The position numbers and the translations under genes are program-made. From contig CAVSDF010000010.1 in assembly GCA_963726715.1 (NCBI GenBank), forward strand, positions 186,001 through 250,000: DNA of 64,000 bases, in the 5' to 3' direction. Of the stretch, positions 24,612-35,000 are shown piece after piece. Below the pieces are notes generated by a model. The model had not been told where the DNA came from. It searched no databases and saw only the letters and a program-made list of their open reading frames with translations. The DNA is from CAVSDF01 sp963726715 (lineage in GTDB: Bacteria; Bacteroidota; Rhodothermia; Rhodothermales; BA12). Position 1 is the first letter of the stretch. Each line of letters opens with the position of its first letter.

Positions 24612-25238
24612 TCACCGTCCCCATCCTTCCGGATCGCGGCGCCAGGCGGCGAGGGTGGCGAGGTCGGCATCAGACACATCGCCGCGGGAGCGGGCGGCGG
24701 CGACGAGGGCGTCGTAGCCGGTGAGGGTCACGAGCGGCACGCAGGCGTCGGCGAAGGCGGCATCGGCGGTCGGGAAGCCGTAGGAAAAGAGCGCGACGAC
24801 GCCCACGACCTCGGCCCCGGCCTCGCGCAGCGCCGCGACCGCCGCGAGCGACGATCCGCCCGTCGAGACGAGGTCCTCGACGAGCACCACGCGCCTCCCC
24901 TTCACATCGGCGCCTTCGATGCGGCTGCCGGTCCCGTGCGCCTTGGCGCTGCTGCGGACATACGCCATCGGGAGATCGAGCGCGTCGGCGAGCCACGCGG
25001 CGTGCGGAATCCCGGCGGTCGCTGTGCCCGCGACCCCATCGGGTGCCCATCCAGCATCGCGAATCGCGGTGGAAAAGGCGGCGCAAACGGCGCGGCGCAG
25101 GGCGACATCCCCCAGCACGCGGCGGTTGTCGGTGTAGACGGGCGAGCGCCAGCCCGAGGCCCACGTGAAGGGCGCGGCGGGGCGCAGGGCAACGGCGCCG
25201 AGGTCGAGGAGCGCGGCGGCGAGGGCGGCGGGGGGCAT
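24612..25238 (-). CDS. pyrE: Orotate phosphoribosyltransferase
   Basis: Pyrimidine biosynthesis enzyme that joins orotate to PRPP to give OMP. The PRPP-binding motif VVLVEDLVSTGGSSL lies near residue 115. The AGIPHAAWLADALDLPMAYVRSSAKAHGTGSRIEG stretch carries the substrate loop with the catalytic lysine region, and WASGWRSPVYTDNRRVLGD is the N-terminal signature. 208 residues matches the family. cinA lies downstream after an AT-rich gap and pgsA upstream, all on the minus strand. Confidence 0.95.
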   Translation of the reverse strand: MPPAALAAALLDLGAVALRPAAPFTWASGWRSPVYTDNRRVLGDVALRRAVCAAFSTAIRDAGWAPDGVAGTATAGIPHAAWLADALDLPMAYVRSSAKAHGTGSRIEGADVKGRRVVLVEDLVSTGGSSLAAVAALREAGAEVVGVVALFSYGFPTADAAFADACVPLVTLTGYDALVAAARSRGDVSDADLATLAAWRRDPEGWGR

Positions 25239-25368
25239 GGAGGGGATTGTGTATGAGGGGTGCGGATGCGATGGTCAGTGACGCCGGCCCCCCATCACGG
25301 ATCGGGCCCGCGTTCTACTCCTCCCTTTTCCATTATCCCATCCCCAACACACAATTGTCACCTCCTCT

Positions 25369-25914
25369 CTAAACCGTCTCCTCACGGCGGACGGCGTACA
25401 TCAGCCCCGTGCCGACCGTCAGCGCGACGAGCACGACGAGCAGGCCCTTGAGAAGCGGAGAGTTCAGAAGCCACGACGCCGCGACGCCGGGGTATCCGCC
25501 GAGTTTCTGAGCCGTCAGGAAGACGAGGACGGCGATGAGGAACGTCAGTTGGAGCGCCGTCTTGGTCTTGGCGAACGGCAACGTCCGCAGGCTCTTGCCG
25601 CGCGATTCGTAGGCCGAGCGCAGCACCGTCACCCCGATGTCGCGCGTGGCGATGAGCGCGACGGCCCACCACGGCACGATCTCGGGGTGCCGCGCGGCGA
25701 GGACGGCGAAGGTGCCGAGCACCAGGATCTTGTCGGCGAGCGGGTCGAGGAAGCGGCCCATGCGCGAGACGGTCGCGTGTCGGCGGGCGAGGTGGCCGTC
25801 GAGCCAGTCGGAGATGGCGGCGACGACGAAGACGACGGTGGCGAGGCCGTAACCGCCCGCGCCGCCGCGCCAGACGCCGACGAGCACGACGGGTGTGAGC
25901 ACGATGCGCAGCAC
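25369..25914 (-). CDS. pgsA: CDP-diacylglycerol-glycerol-3-phosphate 3-phosphatidyltransferase (PgsA-type)
   Basis: Integral membrane CDP-alcohol phosphatidyltransferase making phosphatidylglycerol phosphate. The catalytic motif DWLDGHLARRHATVSRMGRFLDPLADK fits D-G-x2-A-R-x8-G-x3-D-x3-D. Several hydrophobic helices follow. The annotated start is a GTG at 25914, but in-frame sequence upstream (KHAPNVLTVLRIVLTP) clearly belongs to the family, so the true start is probably a CTG near 25944; an ATG at 25967 is out of frame. 181 residues as given. It supplies acidic phospholipid from the precursors made by gpsA/plsY. Confidence 0.9.
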   Translation of the reverse strand: MLRIVLTPVVLVGVWRGGAGGYGLATVVFVVAAISDWLDGHLARRHATVSRMGRFLDPLADKILVLGTFAVLAARHPEIVPWWAVALIATRDIGVTVLRSAYESRGKSLRTLPFAKTKTALQLTFLIAVLVFLTAQKLGGYPGVAASWLLNSPLLKGLLVVLVALTVGTGLMYAVRREETV

Positions 25915-25967
25915 CGTCAGGACGTTCGGAGCGTGTTTCAGGGCCGGACGGGGGCGAGGGCGAACAT

Positions 25968-26407
25968 GGCAGAGGGACAGCGCCCCAAGGTACGACCGCG
26001 CCCGTCCCGGCAGTCGATGGACGACGGTCGACGGTCACACCGGCACGGACGTCCGTAGGGTGAGTCATTGACCCTGTTTATGAAGCTCGTCATCCCCGCG
26101 AACGTGGGTCCCCCGTGTGCAGAACTCTGCGCGTAACCGGCTCTGGGTTCCCGCTTTCGCGGGAAAGACGGGTGTGGAAAGGCGGTGGCACTACTTCATG
26201 GTTCTCAGACCCGACTGCCGCCCCGTCCGCGCGGTGGCGCACTCCCGCCACGAACCACCACCCATAACGACCCCACCTGACATCGTGGCAGACGCTGGCG
26301 CTTCGGCACGCGGCTTGTCGTTTGGGGGGCACAGCAGACGCCGATGCGGTTCACCGCCGACGCCTGCGCAGATTCTGACATCCCCCATCCAACCCGAACC
26401 AGCGCCC
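25968..26407. other. Intergenic region before dnaK
   Basis: Gap of about 440 bp between divergent pgsA and dnaK. It holds the repeat at 26081-26170. No CIRCE element (TTAGCACTC-N9-GAGTGCTAA) or other recognisable heat-shock operator was seen; the rest is unassigned. Confidence 0.6.
26081..26170. repeat. CCCGCGAAAGCG-type interspersed repeat
   Basis: Element of about 90 bp starting TCATCCCCGCGAA and ending with the perfect hairpin TTCCCGCTTTCGCGGGAA. A copy of roughly three-quarters identity lies at 61321-61411. The ends are inverted relative to each other, as in MITE/REPIN elements. Confidence 0.7.
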
Positions 26408-28328
26408 ATGGGCACCATCATTGGCATCGACCTTGGCACGACGAACTCCGTCGTCGCCGTCATGGAAGGCTCCGACCCCGTCGTCATCCCCAACGCCGAA
26501 GGCGCGCGCACGACGCCGTCGGTCGTCGCCTTCAAGAAGGACGGCGAGCGCCTCGTCGGCGCGCCGGCCAAGCGGCAGGCCATCACCAACCCGACCAACA
26601 CCATCTTCTCGATCAAGCGCTTCATGGGGCGCCGCCACGACGAGGTCACGAGCGAGATGAAGACCATCCCGTACGCCGTCAAGGAAGGCGACGGCGGGAC
26701 GGCGCGCGTCGAGATCGACGGCAAGATGTACACGCCGCAGGAGCTCTCGGCCATGGTCCTCCAGAAGCTCAAGCAGACCGCCGAAGACTACCTCGGCGAG
26801 AAGGTGACGGAGGCCGTCATCACGGTGCCCGCGTACTTCAACGACGCCCAGCGCAAGGCCACGCAGGAAGCGGGCCGCATCGCCGGGCTCGACGTCAAGC
26901 GCATCCTCAACGAGCCGACCGCCGCCGCGCTCGCCTACGGCCTCGACAAGAAGGGCGCCGAGCAGACCGTCGCCGTCTACGACCTCGGCGGCGGCACCTA
27001 CGACATCTCGATCCTCGACCTCGGCGACGGCGTCTTCGAGGTCAAGTCGACGAACGGCGACGGCCACCTCGGCGGCGACGACTTCGACCAGCGCCTCATC
27101 GACTACATCGCCGACGAGTTCAAGAGTGTCGAAGGCATCGACCTCCGCAAGGACGCGATGGCCCTCCAGCGCCTCAAGGAGGCCGCCGAGAAGGCCAAGA
27201 TCGAGCTCTCGAGCGCGACGCAGACGACGATCAACCTGCCCTTCATCACCGCGACCGCCGACGGGCCGAAGCACCTGACGCTCGACCTGACGCGCGCCAA
27301 GTTCGAGCAGCTCATCGACGACCTCGTCACCCGCACCGTCGGGCCGATGGAGAAGGCGCTCAAGGACGCCGGGCCTGTCGAAGGACAAGATCGACGAGGT
27401 GATCCTCGTCGGCGGATCGACGCGCGTGCCGCTCGTGCAGCGCACCGTCGAGCAGTTCTTCGGCAAGAAGCCCAACCGCTCGGTCAACCCCGACGAGGTC
27501 GTCGCCGTCGGCGCGGCCATCCAGGGCGGCGTGCTCTCGGGCGATGTCCGCGACGTGCTCCTCCTCGACGTGACCCCCCTCGCGCTCGGCATCGAGACGC
27601 TCGGCGGCGTGATGACGGTGCTCATTCCCGCCAACACGACGATCCCGACGAAGAAGTCGGAGACGTTCTCGACGGCGTCGGACAGCCAGCCGTCGGTCGA
27701 GATCCACGTCCTCCAGGGCGAGCGCACGATGGCCATCGACAACCGCACGCTCGGCAAATTCCACCTCGACGGCATCCCCCCCGCCCCGCGTGGGATTCCG
27801 CAGATCGAGGTCTCGTTCGACATCGACGCCAACGGCATCCTGTCGGTCGTGTCGAAGGACAAGGCGAGCGGCAAGGAGCAGTCGGTGCGCATCGAAGCGT
27901 CTTCGGGCCTCTCGGACACCGAGATCGAGGCGATGCGCCGCGCGGCCAAGGAGAACGAGTCGTCGGACAAGCAGCGCCGCGACGAGGTCGACAGCCGCAA
28001 CAGCGCCGACCAGGTGCTCTTCTCGTCCGACAAGAACCTCAAGGACTACGGCGAGAAGCTGCCCGCCGACAAGCGCGCCAAGATCGACGGCGCCGCCGAG
28101 CGCCTGCGCGGCGCCCTCAAGGGCACCGACGGCGGCGAGATCAAGAGCGCGACCGAACAGCTCAACGCCGCATGGTCGGAGGCCTCTGAGGAGCTCTACG
28201 CCGCGATGAACCCGACGCCCGGCGCCGAGTCCGATGGCCCCGATGCCTCCGCAGGCGACGGCGCAGGCACCGTCACCGATGCCGACTTCGAAGTCGTCGA
28301 CGACGCCGACGAGGCCCCGAAGGCCTGA
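26408..28328 (+). CDS. dnaK: Hsp70 chaperone DnaK, one frameshift
   Basis: Cytoplasmic Hsp70. The nucleotide-binding domain begins MGTIIGIDLGTTNSVVAVMEG and includes VPAYFNDAQRKATQEAGRIAGL and VYDLGGGTYDISILDLGDGVFEVKSTNGDGHLGGDDFD. After the break, VILVGGSTRVPLVQ and KPNRSVNPDEVVAVGAAIQGGVL complete the ATPase. The substrate domain and a helical lid follow, with an acidic tail ending near VVDDADEAPKA instead of the usual EEVD-like end. One extra C near 27371 shifts frame between LKDAG and LSKDKIDEVILVGG. Repaired length is about 639 residues. No grpE or dnaJ lies alongside. The break is presumably a sequence error. Confidence 0.93.
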
Positions 28329-28343
28329 CCCGCCTCACCACAC

Positions 28344-28379
28344 GCGCCCCCGGCTTGCCACAGTGCAGGCCGGGGGCGC
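28344..28379 (+). terminator. GC-rich hairpin after dnaK
   Basis: GCGCCCCCGGC pairs perfectly with GCCGGGGGCGC across a 14-base loop, 15 bp past the dnaK stop. No T-run follows. Confidence 0.55.
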
Positions 28380-28506
28380 GGTGCGTTCGGGGAGTGGTCG
28401 TTGGGTGTTGATGGCGCGCGACGTTTTCCGACGGCGTTCTCCGAACCGGTGCAATAGCACCCACTCACTGGACGGACGATGGATGCGGACGCGGAGGATT
28501 CCGGGG

Positions 28507-28938
28507 TTATGCTGTGTTCGTTTGGAGCCGCTCCCGAACCGCCCTCGCATAGTCGGCGCGGACGTCGGGTCCGGGGTCGGCCTCGCGGTTCCACTCCATC
28601 ACCACCGCGTCTCCGTTGAATCGGGGGATGATGTGGAGTTTGAGGTGCGCCACGAGGTTGTACCCGCCCCCCGTCACATCGTCCTCTGTGATGTGCGTCA
28701 CGGCATCGGCCCTGGCAGCCTCCCGCACGGCGCGAGACACCTTCTGCGCAACGTGTACCAGTCGCGAGGCGGTGGCGGCGGGCAGATCGGGCAGATGCTC
28801 GATGTGCTCGCGTGGAAGCACCATGACGTGGTACCGGTTGACCGGCGCCCGGCTAATGATGGCGATGACGAGGTCGTCTTCGTAGACCGTAACGTCGGGC
28901 TCGTTGAAGCCGCAGAAGGGACAGTCGGCGATTTGCAT
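28507..28938 (-). CDS. HIT family protein with altered catalytic triad
   Basis: Histidine-triad fold protein of 143 residues. It opens with a CxxC zinc site (ADCPFCGFNEPD), then VIAIISRAPVNRYHVMVLPREHIEHLPDLP, the usual HIT core. The triad region reads YNLVAHLKLHIIPRFNGD: the family consensus is H-x-H-x-H, but here the middle position, the nucleophile in HINT/FHIT enzymes, is lysine. The base sequence supports this directly (CAC CTC AAA CTC CAC). Hydrolase activity by the standard mechanism is therefore doubtful; nucleotide binding may persist. The upstream neighbour on the same strand is a small lipoprotein gene. Confidence 0.85.
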   Translation of the reverse strand: MQIADCPFCGFNEPDVTVYEDDLVIAIISRAPVNRYHVMVLPREHIEHLPDLPAATASRLVHVAQKVSRAVREAARADAVTHITEDDVTGGGYNLVAHLKLHIIPRFNGDAVVMEWNREADPGPDVRADYARAVRERLQTNTA

Positions 28939-28967
28939 GTGCGTCTTGCGCGAAGCATCCACCCCGC

Positions 28968-29426
28968 TCACCGGACGATGATGCGGGCGCGGATGGTGTC
29001 GAGGGGGAGCGAGAGCGAGTCGAAGCGCATCGCGGCAGGGCTGAGGGCCGGGTACGGATTGCCCGACGGCAGGACGGCGACGAGCACGCGCGCCGAGTCC
29101 TCGAAGACGACCGAGCCGACCGCCGCCGCCGAGTCGCCGAGCGACCGCCACGCGCCGGGGGCGAAGGTGTAGATCGTCAGGACGGTCTGCTGCTGCGCCA
29201 CGTCCAGGTTTCGGAGCCGCATCTCGACGGCCCCGCTCGCGCCGCGGGCCGGATCGGACGGGCGCGGGATGATCTGCCCGCGCCAGTTCGGCGGACGGAC
29301 GAAGAGGAAGGAGGCGTCGGGGGCCTGGTAGACCTCGCCGGGCGGACGCGGGGCGGCGGGCGGCGGCGTCTCGGTCGTGCAGGCGCCGAGAGCGAGGACG
29401 GGGAGCAGAGCGGCGAAGCGGCGCAT
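28968..29426 (-). CDS. Small lipoprotein, unknown function
   Basis: 152-residue exported protein with a lipoprotein signal (MRRFAALLPVLALGAC, lipobox LGAC). The mature part has a proline-rich linker and then a compact beta-rich domain (ASFLFVRPPNWRGQIIPRP ... VEMRLRNLDVAQQQTVLTIYTF ... ARVLVAVLPSGNPYP). No family is recognised. It ends 30 bp before the HIT gene on the same strand. The ATG at 29426 is chosen for the signal. Confidence 0.75.
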   Translation of the reverse strand: MRRFAALLPVLALGACTTETPPPAAPRPPGEVYQAPDASFLFVRPPNWRGQIIPRPSDPARGASGAVEMRLRNLDVAQQQTVLTIYTFAPGAWRSLGDSAAAVGSVVFEDSARVLVAVLPSGNPYPALSPAAMRFDSLSLPLDTIRARIIVR

Positions 29427-29469
29427 CGGAGTCGGGGGAAGGATCGGCGCAAAGGTAGCACCGTCCTCT

Positions 29470-29495
29470 GTAGAGACGCCGGATACGGCGTCTCC
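29470..29495. repeat. Degenerate GTAGAGAC palindrome
   Basis: GTAGAGACGCCG/CGGCGTCTC palindrome with the distal TAC arm lost, between divergent genes. It is the third GTAGAGAC-type unit in the window. Confidence 0.65.
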
Positions 29496-29552
29496 GCTGC
29501 GCCCAGAACCGCGGACGGTGGCCAACCCGGCGGCAGAGCCCGCACCGGGCAG

Positions 29553-29580
29553 ACCTGTCAGGTGCGGGGACCTGACAGGT
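29553..29580. repeat. ACCTGTCAG hairpin repeat
   Basis: ACCTGTCAGGT and ACCTGACAGGT arms with a gcgggg loop; near copy of 8765-8791 including the loop. Confidence 0.75.
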
Positions 29581-29727
29581 CGCGGCGCTGCGGCGTCCGC
29601 CTCGCACCGCCGGGCCTCCTGAGCGAAGTCCCCCAGCCCTCGCCAACTCCCCACCCACCCTCCCCCGAACCTTCGCCCGCCGCGCCGGTGCAAGCGCGGC
29701 CCCCATTCCCTCGACCCGTCCCGCCCT

Positions 29728-30360
29728 GTGAAGACCCCCTCGTGGCGCCGCGGCCTCGAACGCCACGGCGCGTTCTGGCAGAACCCGCGCTGGTTCGACC
29801 TGCACCTCGAGCGCCGGATGCCGCTCGCGCTCACGATGCTCGAAGAGCTCACCGCCGCCCTCCCGCCGCTCGCCGTCGACGCCCGCGTGTGCGACTTCGC
29901 CTGCGGCACCGGAAACGCCGCCTACACGCTTCTCACGGCCTACCCGGTCGTCAAGCTCACCCTCCTCGACCAGGACGACGAGTGGCTCGATGTGGCCGAC
30001 GAGAAGGTCGACGAATTCGAACTCGAGGAAGACGCCCTGACGCTCCTCAAATCTCCCCTGCCCCGCGACGGCGAGGCCATCCCTGGCGGGCCGTACGACG
30101 TGGTCATCTCGGGCCTTGGCATCTCGTCGCTGCTCGAACCCGGCGCCGACCCCGGCGAGGCCGAGACGCGCGTCGAACTCATCTTCCGCTCGATCCACGC
30201 CGCCCTCGTGCCCGGCGGCCACGTGCTCGTCGGCGACACCGTCGGCGTGCTCGGCCTCTACCGCCACATGAAGGCGATGGAGCGCGCAGGCTTCGCGGAT
30301 GTGGACTGCGCGTGGCGGCAGGACGACTTCTTCGTCATCGGCGGACGCGTGGCCGAGTAA
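29728..30360 (+). CDS. Class I SAM-dependent methyltransferase
   Basis: Rossmann-fold methyltransferase. Motif I is RVCDFACGTGNAAYTLL near residue 53, motif II VKLTLLDQDDEWLDVADEKV supplies the acidic ribose contact (LLDQD), and YDVVISGLGISSLL then ALVPGGHVLVGD match motifs IV and V. 210 residues. The GTG start at 29728 gives MKTPSWRRGLERHG. The substrate is unknown; the gene stands between a repeat-bearing gap and the convergent WD40-like gene. Confidence 0.82.
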   Translation: MKTPSWRRGLERHGAFWQNPRWFDLHLERRMPLALTMLEELTAALPPLAVDARVCDFACGTGNAAYTLLTAYPVVKLTLLDQDDEWLDVADEKVDEFELEEDALTLLKSPLPRDGEAIPGGPYDVVISGLGISSLLEPGADPGEAETRVELIFRSIHAALVPGGHVLVGDTVGVLGLYRHMKAMERAGFADVDCAWRQDDFFVIGGRVAE

Positions 30361-30371
30361 GCGCGCGGGCG

Positions 30372-31809
30372 TCAGCGGCGATTGGCGGCGCGGACGACGA
30401 AGACGTGCACCGGCAATCCGTCCGAGCGGACGAACAGATTGCCGGAGACGTCCTGGTCCATCCGGGTTCGCACGATCACGTAGCCGTCGACGCGGAAGGG
30501 CGTGGGGTCGGGCGGAAGCGAGATCTCGATGCCGCGACCGGGGTCGGTGATCGTGAAGGTCGCCGACTGCGCGGCGATCGTGGCGAGGACGACGGTGTCG
30601 CCGCGTTTCAGATCGACGACGATCCAGTCGTAGGCGCCCTGGTACTGGATCTGGCGCAGCGTCGTGCTGACGGAGACGGGGCCGATGGCGTTCTCGACGA
30701 GCGACCGGAGCGACGCCACGCGGGCCTCGCTGGCGGCGCGGTTGCGGGCACTCTCGGCGGCCTCGGCCTCGCGCTGGCGGCGGATGCCGTCCGCCCGGGC
30801 CTGCACCTCGGCTTCCCGCGCCGCAATCGTCGCGTCGGCGCCGGCGCGCGAGCGGGCGTCGTCGAGTGAGATCATCTGTCCGCCGACGGGCAGGATCTGC
30901 ACGAGCGGGCGCTCGAGAAGCCCACTCGCAAACGCCACGTAGCGCAGCGTCGGGGACACATAGTCGGTGCCGTCGCTGCGGACGGCCTCGCGCTGGCGTC
31001 CGCTGCCCAGGTCGTACATGGTGTATCCCCCCTTGAAGCCTACGGCTGCGCGCTCACCCGCCGCGTCGATGCCGACGGTCGTGGCGGTCCACAGGTCCGG
31101 TTTCAGCGCGAGCCGCTTCCGGCGCAGGTCGACGACGATGCCGCCGCTCGTGTCGGTGAGGAAGCGTCCGTCGGGCGTGAGCGTGAGCGTGCCGCAGCCG
31201 GCCGCGTCCATCTGCGCGAGGCGCTCCGGCCGTCCGCCGCCCGTGACGCGCTCGTAGGTCGTGCGGTACGCGCTGTAGGACCGGTTGCGGATGGGGCGCG
31301 AATCGGCGGCGCAGGTATACGTGGCCGTCGGGGTGGCGATGGCCGCCACGCGGAACGACCCGGCAACAACACGCCCTCCGGCGAGCGTCACGCGCTGGCC
31401 CGGGCTCGCCGCCGTCGGGACGAGCGCCACAGGCCCCGACGGCGCGCGTCCCGAGGGCGACCGGCGTCTGTGCGCACGTCACGGCATCGACCCGGAAGGC
31501 GCGCTGCGGCACCTTGCGTCCGCCGCCCGTCATCACGTAGTCGTTGATGGTGACGAGGAAGCTCGATCCTCCGTCGGCCACCGCGTCGGCGCCCCAGTAG
31601 GCGCCGTCGAGGCGGCAGGCGAGCGCGCCGTCGGGGAGGCTCCAGAGGCGCAATTCGGCACTCGCCGTCGTCGCCACGAACCGCTCGTCGGCGCTGAAGG
31701 CGACGCCCCAGACCGCCTTCGTGTGCGTCGCTGCCGTCTGTGCGTGGGCAATGGGGACGACGAACGCGGCGAGGAGGAGTGCGAGGCGCGGAAGCGGAAG
31801 GCGATGCAT
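30372..31809 (-). CDS. Exported WD40-like protein with coiled coil, one frameshift
   Basis: Secreted protein of about 478 residues after repair. The signal is MHRLPLPRLALLLAAFVVPIAHAQ. The N-terminal half looks like a beta-propeller: THTKAVWGVAFSADERFVATTASAELRLWSLPDGALACRL is a clear WD40-style blade, and LTLTPDGRFLTDTSGGIVVDL is another. A charged coiled coil follows (IAAREAEVQARADGIRRQREAEAAESARNRAASEARV), then a beta-rich C-terminal domain without a sorting signal. The frame breaks near 31445, where one extra base separates VTCAQTPVALGTRA from GPVALVPTAASPGQRV. Function is unknown. It is convergent with the methyltransferase gene. Confidence 0.7.
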
Positions 31810-31891
31810 GGAACCGGGATCGGGCGTGGAGTGGCCCCACGATAGGGCGCCGGTTCCTCTCCGTCCATCCCCGGAAACAGCGATGCCGCGC

Positions 31892-31923
31892 GACCCTGAC
31901 AGGGCCAACGACCCTATCAGGGT
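31892..31923. repeat. Imperfect ACCCTGACAGGGT-like hairpin
   Basis: GACCCTGACAGGG and ACCCTATCAGGGT, two short palindromes forming one larger hairpin, in the 254-bp gap before the large T9SS gene's terminator. It resembles the ACCTGTCAG family. Confidence 0.55.
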
Positions 31924-31993
31924 GCCTTCTGACTCGTCATCCGGCCGCAAAACCCGCCGTCGGTTGCCGAGCGGCGTGGACACCCCCGAACGA

Positions 31994-32031
31994 CATCGGG
32001 GGCGCGTCCGCTGTGGAACGCGCCCCCGATG
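31994..32031 (-). terminator. Terminator of the large T9SS-tailed gene
   Basis: Perfect 14-bp stem CATCGGGGGCGCGT/ACGCGCCCCCGATG with a 10-base loop, 33 bp past the stop, followed on the minus strand by TCGTTCGG. Confidence 0.65.
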
Positions 32032-32063
32032 GGTCGATGGGTGCCGGGGTCGGCACGCGGCGG

Positions 32064-35000
32064 TTACCGGGCGATGGTCACCGAGCGCGTCGTCGTGTTG
32101 CGCCCGGCGGTGACGCGGACGAGGTAGACGCCGCTGGAGAGGCCGTCGGACTCGATCGGAAGCTCGTAGCGGCCCGCGTCCATCGGCGCGTCGAGGAGGC
32201 GGCTCACCAGGCGACCGGCGACATCGTACATCTCGATGCGCACGTTCGACTGCGCCGGGATGGCGTAGCGAAGCACCGCACGGCCGCGGACCGGGTTCGG
32301 CGAGACTTCGGAGACCGAGAAGGCCTCCGGCGCGCCCGCCGCCACTTCCACGACCGGCCCGACGTGCGCGGTGCCGTCGAGGTCGATCTGGCGCAGGCGG
32401 TAGCTCAGGCGCGCGGCGGCGAAGGGCACGGCGGCGTCGACGAAGGTATAGGCCCGCGCCTCGCTCACCGTTCCGGCGCCGGCACGCCGGCCGACCTCTG
32501 CCCAGTCGCCATCGGCGATGCGGCGCTCGACGGCGAAGGCGGCGTTGTTGGTCTCGCTCGCGGTGTTCCACGCGAGGCGGACGCGCTGCCGGTCCCACGC
32601 GCCCGTGAACGAGACGAGCTCGACCGGGAGGGCACCGCCCTGAACGGACACGTTGTCGAGCGCCCATCCCCAGCCCTGATCGCTGCCGTCGGTGAGCATG
32701 CGCCAGCGCACGAGCACCACGTCGCCGGGGGCGAAGGCAGCGGCGAGGGTGCCCTGCGGCGTGCCCTTGCCGTCCATGCTGGCGGCGGGTGCCTGCACGG
32801 CGAGCAGGTCGATGCTACGGTGGCGGAAGAGGGACGTGTTGCCCGAGCCGGAGGGGTATAAGGCGCTCCACGCGGCGTCGGAGGAGGCGTCGAACGGACC
32901 GGCGATGCGGATCCACGTCGAGCCGTCCTTGGTGGCCTCGACGTACGTGTAGTCGTAAAGACAGGTGGCGCCACACGGTTCGAGGATGGCGATCTCGTCG
33001 TACTCGAGCATTGCCGAGCCGGGTGCGCCGAGCGTGATCGGCTTGTTGAAGGCGACGCTGAGGCTCGTGTTCGCAGCGTAGTTGTGCGCCGAGTGGATGG
33101 CCCCGTCGACGAACCCAGCGGGCGTGGCGAAGGTCGCGCCGCCGCTGAGCGTAAAGTTGGGGTCAGAGCCGTTGTTGAAGTTGCTGCCGGCCGCGCTCAC
33201 CGGCGTTGCCGCCGGGCTGACGCTGAGGGTCCGCTTGCGCGAGGTCATGGCGACTCCACCGCGGTAGCCGACCACGACGAACGTGTCCACGCGGGTGGCC
33301 ACGACGTCGGCGGCGAGCGAGATGCTCTCGCCCTCCACGCGGCCCGTGTTGCCCGGGCGAAGGACGACGCGCTGGCTGTTGCGCCGGATCACGAGCGAGT
33401 CCAGCGTCATGGGGCGCGTCACCGCCAAGACGATCGCCCCCGCCGGAGACTGCGCGAGGCCCTGAAGGCTCGGCGGCACCACATACGACGACGTGGCGAG
33501 TTCGCTCAGCTGAACCGTGAACACCCCACGCCCGTGCGTGGCCACGATCACCTTGTCGTCCGAGATGCGCATCTGGCGAACCGCCACGTTCGGGAACGTG
33601 AAGGCCGGGCGTGCCCACGTCGCGCCACCGTCGGTGGACACCACGAGGCCGATCTCCGTGCCCACCCAGATCGTGTTCGGGTCGTAGGGCATCTGCAGCA
33701 TCGAGTACGTCGCCACGTTGGGGAAGCCGTTCGTCGACACCGCATCGGTCAAGCCGACGGTGCCGGTCAGGCTACTCCACGTCTGCCCGGCGTTCTGCGT
33801 CCGGAAGATCTTGGGCAGGCCTGCGGCGGAGAAGAGGATGTAGGCGGTGTTGGCGTCGGTCGGGTGGGTCGCCATGTTGGTCATGAAGTGCGCCATGGCC
33901 TCCATCCCGGTCGTCGGCAGCGACGCGAACGTGTTGCCGGCGTCGGTGGAGCGGAACGCCGTGTAAGCTCCGCTCGCGCCGATGATCGCGTTGCCGGCGT
34001 AGACGACATCCGGGTTCGCAGGCGAGGCCACGATCATGCTCGACACAGGCGAGCTGTTGTACCAGCGGCTCGCCACATCGAGCGTGCTCTTGGTCCAGTT
34101 GCCGCCGAAGTCTTCGGAGCGCCACGGGCCGGTCTTGCCGCCCACGTAGAGCATGTTCGGGTCCGCCTCCACGCGGAAGAGGCGCGTCGTGAACGGGCCG
34201 AGCGCTGCCGTCCCCTTCTCGGTCAGCCCCGTCGAGGTCTCAGCGAAACTGACGCCGCCGTCGGTGGAACGGAAGAGGCGGTTGTAGTAGAGGGAGCCCA
34301 TCACGAGGTTGCCATCGGCCTGATTCCACGCGGTGTCGAAGCCGTCGCCGCCGATGCGGTAGTTCCACGCCGAGGCGGCGGTGGAGGCGTTCGGTGAGAC
34401 CCAGGTGCCGTTGTCCTGGAGGCCCGTCACGAACTGATCGGCGGCCGCACGCTTGTCGGCGCTGTAGGGCTGCGCGGTGTTGTAGGCGTTGAGCGTCTTC
34501 ACCCACGTCGGGAACGTGGCGCCCGAGACCGTGCCGATGTTGTCGGTGTAGGCGACGCCGCCGTCGGAGCCGTTGATGAGCCGGAAGCCGCCGCCGTTGG
34601 GCACCGTCATCAGCACGTGGTGGTCGGCGTGCGCGTAGTCGGGCGCCGTGCTCGCGTTGCTCCAGACGCTCTGGCGGGTGAGCGTCATGCCGGTGTTGGT
34701 GGGCTCGGGGAGCGCGGTGAGGCGGTAGACATCGACGCCTGCGACGTAGACGCGGTTCTTGTCGAGCGGGTCGACGGTGAGCGCGTTGTCGTACCAGCCC
34801 TGGCCATTGAGCACGTTGGTCGTCGCGCCGGTCAGCTGCGTCCATGTCATCGCCGCGCTGCCCGCGTTCACCGAGCGATAGTAGCGCGTCACGGTCGCGC
34901 TCTGTTCGACCTGCGCGTAGAGGTGCGTCGTGTCGGAGGGCGCGAGCGCAATCTCGACGCGGGTGCCCGCCGTGAGGTTCGTGGTGGCCCACGTCGTGCC

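Noticed and set aside
26171..26407. Heat-shock operator (CIRCE) before dnaK
   Set aside because: Looked for and not found; no inverted repeat of that type in the leader.
27360..27380. Possible programmed frameshift in dnaK
   Set aside because: No slippery heptamer or known recoding in dnaK; the same kind of one-base change occurs in many unrelated genes here, so an error is simpler.
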